Assembly: GCA_030600405.1 (NCBI GenBank)
Contig: JAUVMD010000001.1
Location: 1 to 20,551, forward strand
Direction of reading: 5' to 3'
Length of the DNA: 20,551 nucleotides
Source of the DNA: Nitrospirota bacterium
Lineage (GTDB): Bacteria > Nitrospinota > Nitrospinia > Nitrospinales > Nitrospinaceae
Shown: piece by piece, positions 14,803 to 20,551 of the stretch
Layout: each line of letters opens with the position of its first letter
Numbering within the stretch: the first letter of the stretch is position 1
Notes under the pieces: model-generated
Databases searched by the model: none
What the model was told of the DNA's origin: nothing
What the model saw: only the letters and a program-made list of their open reading frames with translations
Made by a program: the position numbers and the translations under genes

Positions 14803-15534
14803 ATGAAAAGATCCTGGAACAAGAAGAACCTCCTGCTGGCAATTGGCTTTGCGCTGTTGGTGGCTATGCCGTTTCTGATTATCAGCGAAAAGCGTCTGCC
14901 GATGCTGACGGACCACACCATCAATCCCTATCCGGAGCCGGAGGACATCGCGGCTTCTTACATTCAAAAAGCGTCGGAAAATTATTTCTACCGGGAATTC
15001 CCCCAGGCGGCGGACAATTATCACAAGGCCATCGCCATTTACGAAGAACGCAAGGACGTTCATCGCGTCGCCACCACTTATAATTCGTTGGCCGACTTAT
15101 ATGCCTGGGCCAGGGAACCGGAAGAAGCGGAAAAACATTATCTGCTCGCCGCTCGGTATCATGCTCAGATTACCGACCGGCTGGGACAGGCCGACTCCAT
15201 CAAGGAACTGGCCGATCTTCATATGAAACTGGAACACTTCCAGGAAGCCGAGAAAAGGTATTCCGAATCCCTGGATTTGCTGAAAGACGGTAAGGCCAAC
15301 CGGGTGCTGGGAAGCATTCATGAAGGTATGGGGCACATGTACTGGAAGGCGAACCGGATTTCCATGGCAATCAATTCCTTTACTCATGCGCGGGAAACCT
15401 TTGCGGCCTTGCATTACAATCTGGGAGTCCAACATATGACGGGCGTTCTCAACCGTTTGAACAAGTTACCGAATATCCAGCACAATCATGCCCTGCGCGG
15501 GGCTCCCGCGCCCGATGGCTACGCCATTCATTAA
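14803..15534 (+). CDS. Membrane-anchored TPR protein
   Basis: This 243-residue protein has an N-terminal signal anchor (MKRSWNKKNLLLAIGFALLV, hydrophobic to about residue 27), so the bulk should face the periplasm. Residues 50-215 contain about four longer TPR-like repeats: AADNYHKAIAIYEER, VATTYNSLADLYAWARE, SIKELADLHMKLEHFQEAE and IHEGMGHMYWKANRISMAI. TPR domains mediate protein contacts. No partner is identified. The C-terminus is Pro/His-rich without known motif. The ribosome site at ATG 14803 is weak. Its end overlaps the start of the next gene by about 20 bases, suggesting translational coupling. Confidence 0.87.
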   Translation: MKRSWNKKNLLLAIGFALLVAMPFLIISEKRLPMLTDHTINPYPEPEDIAASYIQKASENYFYREFPQAADNYHKAIAIYEERKDVHRVATTYNSLADLYAWAREPEEAEKHYLLAARYHAQITDRLGQADSIKELADLHMKLEHFQEAEKRYSESLDLLKDGKANRVLGSIHEGMGHMYWKANRISMAINSFTHARETFAALHYNLGVQHMTGVLNRLNKLPNIQHNHALRGAPAPDGYAIH

Positions 15535-16000
15535 CACCCTTCAACTATTCATCAATAGCTTTGTGACTCTGCGAATCATACCCATCCTGTTTCTTCTAGT
15601 AGGACTTCCTGTGACTGGGAGTGTTGCCGAGGTAAATGCGCCTTCCTATACCTTGAAACTGGCAAAAGACCTCATCGACCAGCAAACAGCCAGCGAATTT
15701 GATTGCCGGGAACGGGTGTATCTGATGACCACCTGGTTCAAGGTATACGGCGAACACCGCATCACTGCGCGTTGGTTCAATCCCGAGGGAATGCTGCAAG
15801 ACCAGGGTCATCTGGACTTTGTGGGACAACAAAAGGAAACCGACGGCTGGCTGGCTCTGGAATTTTTAAATGTGGGAGACCAGGCGGCGTCTACACATCT
15901 CAACGCCGAGGCGGCAAAATTTTACGGCAAGTGGAAGGTGCAGGTTTTTCTGGATAACAACTTTCTGGAAGAACGTGAATTTTTTGTCCGGTGCAAATGA
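15515..16000 (+). CDS. Exported hypothetical protein
   Basis: A protein of about 161 residues, with a hydrophobic N-terminal segment (LRIIPILFLLVGLPVTGSVA) that looks like a signal peptide. The mature part seems beta-rich, with a sandwich-like pattern (YLMTTWFKVYGEHRITARWF and GKWKVQVFLDNNFLEEREF). It has two cysteines (C64 and C160, counted from ATG 15515) that could form a disulfide. No family is recognised, although the final strand motif WKVQVFLDN resembles carbohydrate- or ligand-binding beta domains seen in other exported proteins (weak inference). The start is uncertain: ATG 15515 is used, with ATG 15488 and GTG 15560 as alternatives, none with a good ribosome site. It overlaps the previous TPR gene. 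Confidence 0.75.
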   Translation: MATPFINTLQLFINSFVTLRIIPILFLLVGLPVTGSVAEVNAPSYTLKLAKDLIDQQTASEFDCRERVYLMTTWFKVYGEHRITARWFNPEGMLQDQGHLDFVGQQKETDGWLALEFLNVGDQAASTHLNAEAAKFYGKWKVQVFLDNNFLEEREFFVRCK

Positions 16001-16013
16001 GTGTGGCAGGAAA

Positions 16014-16292
16014 TCAATCCGAATCCGACTCGCTAAAAGTATCCGAAAAACTGTCTTTCATTTTACCCAGGTCATTTTTATTCCTTTGAACTTTCTTCAA
16101 AAGAGACCGCATCTCCTTCTCCGGAAACAAATCGTTCAGATCGGTCTCCTCTTCCGGAAACAAATGATTCAGGTCGATCTCTTCCTCCGCTTCGGTTGAG
16201 GGGTCGGCTTCCAAGCCTTCGGGTGCGGGGATTTCCGCCTTCAAGGATTCTTCAGGTGCCGGTTGGGGTGGGGTCGATTCCTGTTCTGTCAT
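16014..16292 (-). CDS. Small acidic protein with duplicated DLN-LFPE motif
   Basis: A 92-residue protein, strongly acidic and Pro/Glu-rich, probably disordered for its first half. An 11-residue unit occurs twice in tandem, EEEIDLNHLFP and EEETDLNDLFP, near residues 35-57. A basic helix (EMRSLLKKVQRNKNDLGKMK) and a Ser/Asp-rich end follow. The duplicated hydrophobic-in-acid motif looks like a docking peptide, but no partner is known. The start is well supported, with AGGAG seven bases before ATG 16292. It lies 66 bases behind the membrane protein gene and is probably the last gene of the pepA operon. Confidence 0.78.
   Translation of the reverse strand: MTEQESTPPQPAPEESLKAEIPAPEGLEADPSTEAEEEIDLNHLFPEEETDLNDLFPEKEMRSLLKKVQRNKNDLGKMKDSFSDTFSESDSD
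16121..16186 (-). repeat. Tandem 33-bp duplication inside the acidic protein gene
   Basis: Two adjacent 33-base units (16121-16153 and 16154-16186) both begin CCGGAAACAAAT and continue with similar sequence. They encode the two 11-residue copies of the DLN-LFP motif. Divergence between copies is mostly at third or single positions, so the duplication is not brand new. Confidence 0.75.
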
Positions 16293-16358
16293 CGCAAAAC
16301 TCCTGACTTCATATCAATGGCATACTACTCAAAATCCAATACCAGTACAAGCCACTTT

Positions 16359-16841
16359 TTAATATCGAGTAAGGTAAACGCCCATGAAAAAAGCGAAAAC
16401 AATGGCGCCCAATGTGATACCGCCCAAATACTTCATTTTCTCCAGCGTGGGGCGAACCCATTCACGGTTTTCCGGCCGCAGGTCCAGGTGCGCAATTTTG
16501 GAACGCAGGCCGAAAGTTTGATACAGGCTCAACAAAAATGCCACCACCACAAAAATCAGTTTGATGCCGAGGATATTGTAATACCCATCCTTGAGATTGA
16601 CCTGCTCGGTGTAATTCTCCATCATGTAATAAACGCCAGACCCGATCAATAACAGCAGGCATGTAAAAACCGTCGGCGCCAACAGATCAATTACTTTATA
16701 AGGAGCGGAATTTTCATCCAGCGTTTCGTCCTTCTTCGAACTGAAGATGCGGGGCCACAATAGGATCAGGCCGAAAACACTGCTTCCCGCCGCCACCACC
16801 GCGGCCATCAGGTGGACAAACATGATGATCGTATCGGTCAT
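16359..16841 (-). CDS. Four-helix integral membrane protein (CopD-like)
   Basis: This 160-residue protein has four predicted membrane helices, at about residues 5-28, 52-72, 88-108 and 138-157. The first contains FVHLMAAVVAAGS with H10, a pattern seen in CopD-like and related heme- or copper-associated membrane proteins, so that assignment is tentative. A charged cytoplasmic or periplasmic loop lies between helices 1 and 2, and a Leu/Arg/Glu-rich loop (LRPENREWVRP) between 3 and 4. It starts three bases after the pepA stop, so translation is probably coupled to pepA; its own ribosome site is poor. Function unknown. Confidence 0.85.
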   Translation of the reverse strand: MTDTIIMFVHLMAAVVAAGSSVFGLILLWPRIFSSKKDETLDENSAPYKVIDLLAPTVFTCLLLLIGSGVYYMMENYTEQVNLKDGYYNILGIKLIFVVVAFLLSLYQTFGLRSKIAHLDLRPENREWVRPTLEKMKYLGGITLGAIVFAFFMGVYLTRY

Positions 16842-16844
16842 GAA

Positions 16845-18368
16845 TCAGAGGTTTTTCAGGTAATCGATGAGCAGGCGCACGCCATAGGCGGACCCGCCCT
16901 TGGGAACGTACGGTTTTTCATTGGAGGTCCAGGCGGTACCTGCGATATCGAGATGTGCCCAGGGAAAATCTCCGGTGAATGGTTTCAAAAACGCCGCGCC
17001 GGTGATCGTGCCCGCGCCCACACCTTTGGAAGTAATGTTTTTGAGATCTGCAATGTCGCTCTTCGTGGCTTTTTCGAACTCTTCGTACAAAGGCAGTTCC
17101 CACAAACGCTCACCAGTGGCGTCTCCACTTTCGATCAATTTTTGGACCAGTTTCGAATCCGTGCCCACTGCCGCCGCGGCTTGATGCCCCAACGCCATGA
17201 TCACCGCGCCGGTCAAGGTGGCCAGATCGATCAACGCTTTGGGCTTGTACCGTTGCGCGTACACCAGTGCGTCGGCCAGGATCAATCGTCCTTCCGCATC
17301 GGTGTTCAACACTTCGATGGTCTTGCCGTTAGACGCAGTGAGAATATCTCCCGGCTTAATGGCCGATCCACCCGGCATGTTTTCGGTTGCGGGGACGATG
17401 CCAACGACATTGACTTTGAGTTTCAGACTGGCCACTGCTTGCAGAGTGCCGATGGTGACCGCACCGCCGGACATGTCGAACTTCATCTCGTCCATGCCGG
17501 CACCGGGTTTCAGGGAGATGCCCCCGGTATCGAACGTGACGCCCTTGCCGATAATAACCACCGGCTTGTCCTTGGCTTTACCACCTTTGTATTCCATGAC
17601 AATGAACTTGGGGGGTTCATGACTGCCCCGAGCCACCCCCAGCAAAGACCCCATCTTCAGTTTTTCCATGTCCTTTTTCTCAAGGACTTTACAGGTGATC
17701 TTGTGCTTGCGCGCCATCGTTTGCGCGGCTTTCGCAAGAAACGCAGGCGTGGCGGTGTTACTGGGATGGTGCTGGAGATCGCGCGTGGCGATCACCGCCT
17801 CGCACAATTTCTCTGCCTGATCCACGCCCTTTTGGTAATCCTTCATTTTAGATTTGGAAGATGCGAGAACCGTGATCTCGTTGATGCGGGACGGCGGATC
17901 ATCCTTATCCGGGCTCTTGTATTGATCGAAATGGTACAGCCCCAGTTGAGCCCCCTCCACCAATGCCGCGGCCACAGGACTTCCTATTTGAGTTTTTTTG
18001 GATTTTGCGGGTTTACCTGCATTCTTCTCATCCAGGAAAATTGCAATTTTGCGATGGCGCGATTTTTCAGCCGCCTTGGCACCGGTGCCGGAGGCTTGAC
18101 GGATTTGTTCTTCTTTAACGTCTTTCGATTTGCCCAGTCCCACAACAATAATGGAATCCGCACCCATCAACCCGCGCACGCTTTGCTGGAAAGCCTGGTT
18201 GAGTTTGCCCTCGAAGCGTTTCGACTGGAACGCGGCCGTCAGGGCGCCGTTCAGCAGACCGTCGATTTGTTTCAGAAGACCCGCTGGTTTTGTCTCCAGA
18301 CTGAATAAAATCAGGCAATCGGTTTTATGTTTAAGAATGTCGTCAGCTTTAACGGAAGTTTGGATCAT
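16845..18368 (-). CDS. pepA: Leucyl aminopeptidase (family M17)
   Basis: This 507-residue protein is a full-length cytosolic aminopeptidase. The C-terminal catalytic domain keeps the two-metal site: K275 and D280 in GKGVTFDTGG, D298 in FDMSGG, and D357 and E359 in the signature NTDAEGRLILADAL, plus K287 and R361 near the active centre. The N-terminal domain (1-160) is the usual less conserved macro-like domain. It removes N-terminal residues, preferably Leu, with Zn2+ or Mn2+, as a hexamer. In some bacteria PepA also binds DNA; nothing here shows that. ATG 18368 gives the family start, with a weak AGAAAG ribosome site. It leads an operon with two small genes. Confidence 0.96.
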   Translation of the reverse strand: MIQTSVKADDILKHKTDCLILFSLETKPAGLLKQIDGLLNGALTAAFQSKRFEGKLNQAFQQSVRGLMGADSIIVVGLGKSKDVKEEQIRQASGTGAKAAEKSRHRKIAIFLDEKNAGKPAKSKKTQIGSPVAAALVEGAQLGLYHFDQYKSPDKDDPPSRINEITVLASSKSKMKDYQKGVDQAEKLCEAVIATRDLQHHPSNTATPAFLAKAAQTMARKHKITCKVLEKKDMEKLKMGSLLGVARGSHEPPKFIVMEYKGGKAKDKPVVIIGKGVTFDTGGISLKPGAGMDEMKFDMSGGAVTIGTLQAVASLKLKVNVVGIVPATENMPGGSAIKPGDILTASNGKTIEVLNTDAEGRLILADALVYAQRYKPKALIDLATLTGAVIMALGHQAAAAVGTDSKLVQKLIESGDATGERLWELPLYEEFEKATKSDIADLKNITSKGVGAGTITGAAFLKPFTGDFPWAHLDIAGTAWTSNEKPYVPKGGSAYGVRLLIDYLKNL

Positions 18369-18407
18369 AAGTCTTTCTAAAATTAGGTTTTTTATTTAAG
18401 GTTTTAA

Positions 18408-18436
18408 ATTTTATTGGAATCCAACAGCGTAAACAA
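18408..18436 (-). promoter_or_regulatory. Promoter candidate of the pepA operon
   Basis: Leftward TTGTTT (18436-18431) is followed after exactly 17 bases by TAAAAT (18413-18408), one mismatch from the -10 consensus. It lies about 40 bases before the pepA start codon. Confidence 0.55.
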
Positions 18437-18754
18437 GGGCAAACTCGTATCAATGGGGATTAATGTCTCATAGACGAAAACACTCGATGGACCAAGCAAA
18501 TGAAGTACCCAAGGCACGTTGCGGTTTGTCGAAAAATAGAAGTATGGCGGAAGGGCGATATCCTGCATCAAAAACCACACGGCAACCAAAGAACGCCCGT
18601 AATTGCTTAAAACTATTCATTTACACAGGTTAAAGCCAATCAACCCAAAAAAAGTGAAAAAGTCGGGCTATTTCCTTTACCCTTTTTTGGTTAGGGTTAT
18701 ACTGTTATATTATAAAGACATAGCCTAGATTTAAGGAACTGAAAGGATAGTATC
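18437..18754. other. Divergent intergenic region between pepA and the propeller gene
   Basis: It contains no convincing gene. A 56-codon plus-strand frame from ATG 18463 to 18633 is basic (MSHRRKHSMDQANEV...), with a GGGGA upstream, but it has no recognisable fold. A minus-strand 61-codon frame (18404-18589) would span the pepA promoter. Promoters for both flanking genes lie at the edges. Confidence 0.4.
18687..18716 (+). promoter_or_regulatory. Possible promoter of the propeller gene
   Basis: TTGGTT (18687-18692) and TATAAA (18711-18716) are separated by 18 bases within a very AT-rich stretch. This lies about 40 bases before the TTG start. Confidence 0.4.
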
Positions 18755-19810
18755 TTGATCAAAAAGTGGGTTGTCAAATTGCGCTTAATGCTGTTGGTAG
18801 GCGGATGTTTCCTGTCGGTCTCTGCCAGTGCTTATGGGGAAGTCGTCCTGGAATACCATACCCCCTCGCCAGACAGCAGTCCTGCCGATCTGGCCTTTGA
18901 CGCTCAGGGAAACTTGTGGTTCACCGAACTGAATGCCAACCGGATCGGCAAGCTGGATCCTTCCCAGGCTAAGTCTTTGACCTCCCAGGGCATTACCGAG
19001 TACGAACTGCCCCATCCTAACAGCAAGCCTCATTTCCTTACCATTGCTAAAAATGGCTTGATCTGGTTCACTGAAGGGGCCAACCGCATCGGAAGTCTGG
19101 ACCCAAAAAATGGCACTTTTAAGGAATATGATATTCCATCTCCCCACAGCGAACCTCATCAAATAGTAGAAGCTCCGGACGGCACAATCTGGTTCCTGGA
19201 ATTTCAGACTAATAAGGTAGGTCAACTGGATCCCATTACCGGCGAGATCACTGAATTCCCTATCGGACCTGGTAACCCACACGCCTTGGTCTTGGTGGGA
19301 AACAAGATATGGTACACACAGGGAGGCATGTTCTGGGTCAATACTTTCTTTAATAAGCTGGGTACGCTGGACATCAAAACCGGGCAAGTAGAGGAAATTA
19401 TAATCCCTCCTGAAAAATCCGTTCCGCATGGCATGACCGTTTCCGAGAATGGGACGATTTGGTTGACCGAGATGTTTGCCAGCAAACTAGCGAAACTGGA
19501 TTTAAACCGGGAAAAACCGAAAATCGTGGAATATTTTCTTGGCAAGCGGCGCGGCCCGCATGATCTCGTGGTCGATGAAAAACGGGGATATGTCTGGTTC
19601 ACCGCCGCCCGTCCCGATGCCATTGGCCAGCTGGATCTGTCCCTGGCCCGTCCAGGAACCGATAAAGGAGTGAGATATTACAAACTGCCTGACCCACGGA
19701 GCCATCCCACTCAAATCACTTTGGATAAGGACGGCAATATCTGGTTCACGGAAATGGGGAAATACTTCCAGGGCAAATATAACAACAAAATCGGATTACT
19801 AGTCCCTTGA
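18755..19810 (+). CDS. Exported seven-repeat propeller of the Vgb (streptogramin lyase)-like family
   Basis: This 351-residue protein starts with a signal peptide (IKKWVVKLRLMLLVGGCFL, cleavage near SASA-Y). The mature part has seven similar blades, each with a motif like G-x-I/L-W-F-T-E followed by N-R/K-I-G-x-L-D. Examples are GNLWFTELNANRIGKLD and GTIWLTEMFASKLAKLD, with the last ending NNKIGLLVP. That count fits a seven-bladed beta-propeller of the virginiamycin B lyase/NHL type. True Vgb linearises streptogramin B antibiotics; most relatives have no known activity and are probably periplasmic enzymes or binding proteins. PHGMTV and PTQITL lie at blade starts as in Vgb, but catalytic equivalence cannot be shown. 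TTG 18755 is chosen because AAGGA precedes it by seven bases and it gives a basic N-region; ATG 18788 is the alternative. Confidence 0.88.
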   Translation: MIKKWVVKLRLMLLVGGCFLSVSASAYGEVVLEYHTPSPDSSPADLAFDAQGNLWFTELNANRIGKLDPSQAKSLTSQGITEYELPHPNSKPHFLTIAKNGLIWFTEGANRIGSLDPKNGTFKEYDIPSPHSEPHQIVEAPDGTIWFLEFQTNKVGQLDPITGEITEFPIGPGNPHALVLVGNKIWYTQGGMFWVNTFFNKLGTLDIKTGQVEEIIIPPEKSVPHGMTVSENGTIWLTEMFASKLAKLDLNREKPKIVEYFLGKRRGPHDLVVDEKRGYVWFTAARPDAIGQLDLSLARPGTDKGVRYYKLPDPRSHPTQITLDKDGNIWFTEMGKYFQGKYNNKIGLLVP

Positions 19811-20270
19811 TTTAATGAGTCTTTTGGGTCCGGAATTCTTTTAAAAACCTGTCTCTTGCCGCCTTTTCTGTCATAACACCTGAAAGTCCCGGGCGTTGCA
19901 CAATCTGCCAGCAATCCTACACGGGGAAAACGTCTCAGAGTTCTGTTTCTCATTAAATTTCTTCTGGTTGGGGAGGCATGACTGGGGTTAAAGGGTGGAG
20001 ATTGAGAGGGTTTCGGCCCCGGCCACTTGAATTCCCCCTTAGATTTCTTTTCCCTTCTGATAAGGAAGCATATTTTCTTTGAATTCAACGATTAGGCCCG
20101 GAGATTTTTCCAAATATCCTTGCCGGATTTTATGGAAATTTCTTGGAACCTGTGCGAATTTATATTATTATTTGCATCTTCCTGATTACCCTCCCTTAGA
20201 GGTCCCGGAGGACAGGCGGCTATTAAGAAACTTAAATTCATTGATTATATAGAGTCATAGGAGAAGGCCC
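19811..20270. other. Intergenic region before the NuoF-like gene
   Basis: No convincing gene. A minus-strand 125-codon frame (19711-20088) overlaps the end of the propeller gene, lacks a ribosome site and has shadow-like composition. No clear terminator follows the propeller gene. The right part holds the promoter candidate at 20143-20171 and an AT-rich leader. Confidence 0.45.
20143..20171 (+). promoter_or_regulatory. Promoter candidate of the NuoF-like gene
   Basis: TTGGAA (20143-20148) and TATTAT (20166-20171) are exactly 17 bases apart, in an AT-rich stretch. This would give a leader of about 90 bases before ATG 20271. Confidence 0.45.
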
Positions 20271-20551
20271 ATGGAAGCTGTGGCGGAACAAGCCAAAGCC
20301 TCGAGCACGAAAAAAGACACGGTGAGGATTACCGTATGCAAAAGCCTGAGCGGTATCGCAGAAGGCGCGGAAGACGTCTACCAGGAATTCGAGAAACAGA
20401 TCGAAGAACACCAAGCCGCCGCCGAAATCATGGAAAAGGGCGGTTGCTCCCTGGGCCAGGTCGGTTGCCGCGGTTATTGCAGTCGTGACGTTCTGGTGGA
20501 TGTCTATGTTCCCGGCCAGCCGCGCGTCACCTATGAACGCGTCAAGCCGGA
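20271..20551 (+). CDS. NADH dehydrogenase subunit F-like / HoxF-FdhB type flavoprotein, N-terminal part only
   Basis: The first 93 codons of a gene that continues past the window. Residues 17-85 resemble the thioredoxin-like 2Fe-2S ferredoxin domain at the N-terminus of NuoF-, HoxF- and FdhB-type flavoproteins. RITVCKSLSGIAEGAEDVYQ is followed by a helix, then GQVGCRGYCSRDVLVDVYVP with the C66-x3-C70 pair. These proteins pass electrons between NAD(H), FMN and Fe-S centres in complex I, hydrogenases, formate dehydrogenases or electron-bifurcating enzymes; which one cannot be told from this piece. C23 is present, but the partner cysteine usually five residues later is absent, while an extra C59 occurs. 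The start ATG 20271 has a strong AGGAGAAGG in front. Confidence 0.82.
   Translation, partial: MEAVAEQAKASSTKKDTVRITVCKSLSGIAEGAEDVYQEFEKQIEEHQAAAEIMEKGGCSLGQVGCRGYCSRDVLVDVYVPGQPRVTYERVKP

Noticed and set aside
16812..18308. A 498-codon open frame on the plus strand
   Set aside because: It is a shadow of pepA. The M17 catalytic residues are all on the minus strand, and the plus translation has no family pattern.
18404..18589. A 61-codon minus-strand frame
   Set aside because: It would cover the pepA promoter, lacks a ribosome site and has no plausible fold.
19711..20088. A 125-codon minus-strand frame overlapping the end of the propeller gene
   Set aside because: It has no ribosome binding site, its composition is Arg/Pro-rich as in shadow frames, and its last third is antisense to a real gene.

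Overview
The window looks like a core-genome stretch of a Gram-negative (diderm), probably free-living bacterium. The diderm call rests on two clear lipoprotein signal peptides, a periplasmic MlaC-type lipid-binding protein and several other exported proteins. The decayed start of a 2-oxoacid:ferredoxin oxidoreductase gamma subunit and the start of a NADH dehydrogenase subunit F-like flavoprotein suggest ferredoxin/NADH redox metabolism. An affiliation near Nitrospinota would fit but is only a guess; nothing here fixes the phylum. No intact mobile element, CRISPR array or recognisable defence locus is present.

Layout. 1-1063: 5' part of a long coiled-coil protein on the minus strand, with a good sigma70-type promoter and a leader hairpin. 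1642-1893: a frameshifted relic of an oxidoreductase gamma subunit on the plus strand, followed by an intrinsic terminator. 1892-5782: five minus-strand calls, namely a small TPR protein, a 72-residue protein, a doubtful short ORF, a secreted histidine-rich protein with a tandem repeat, and a large TPR lipoprotein. 5959-7146: a minus-strand fumarylacetoacetate hydrolase family enzyme diverges from a plus-strand cold shock protein. 7147-8410: a sparse region with two terminators, a tRNA 3'-end-like fragment, a small lipoprotein gene and tRNA-Leu(UAA). The fragment nearly repeats the 3' end of that tRNA, so this roughly 1-kb interval may be a scar of an integration event.

8636-12721: an Nfu-type Fe-S scaffold gene followed by an unrecognised 279-residue protein (plus), an isoaspartyl peptidase/asparaginase (minus), a zinc-ribbon membrane protein (plus) and purD (minus). 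13011-16000 (plus): mlaC, a GHMP kinase resembling heptose-phosphate kinases, a membrane-anchored TPR protein and an exported protein. 16014-18368 (minus): a probable operon of pepA, a four-helix membrane protein and an acidic protein with a duplicated motif. 18755-19810 (plus): an exported seven-repeat propeller of the Vgb/streptogramin lyase type. 20271-end (plus): the NuoF-like start, with an atypical cysteine pattern.

I did not find a new multi-gene system. The items most worth a second look are the redox-enzyme relic, the tRNA-end duplication around a roughly 1-kb interval, the altered cysteine set in the last gene, the histidine-rich 27-bp repeat gene, and several strong hairpins of unknown function.
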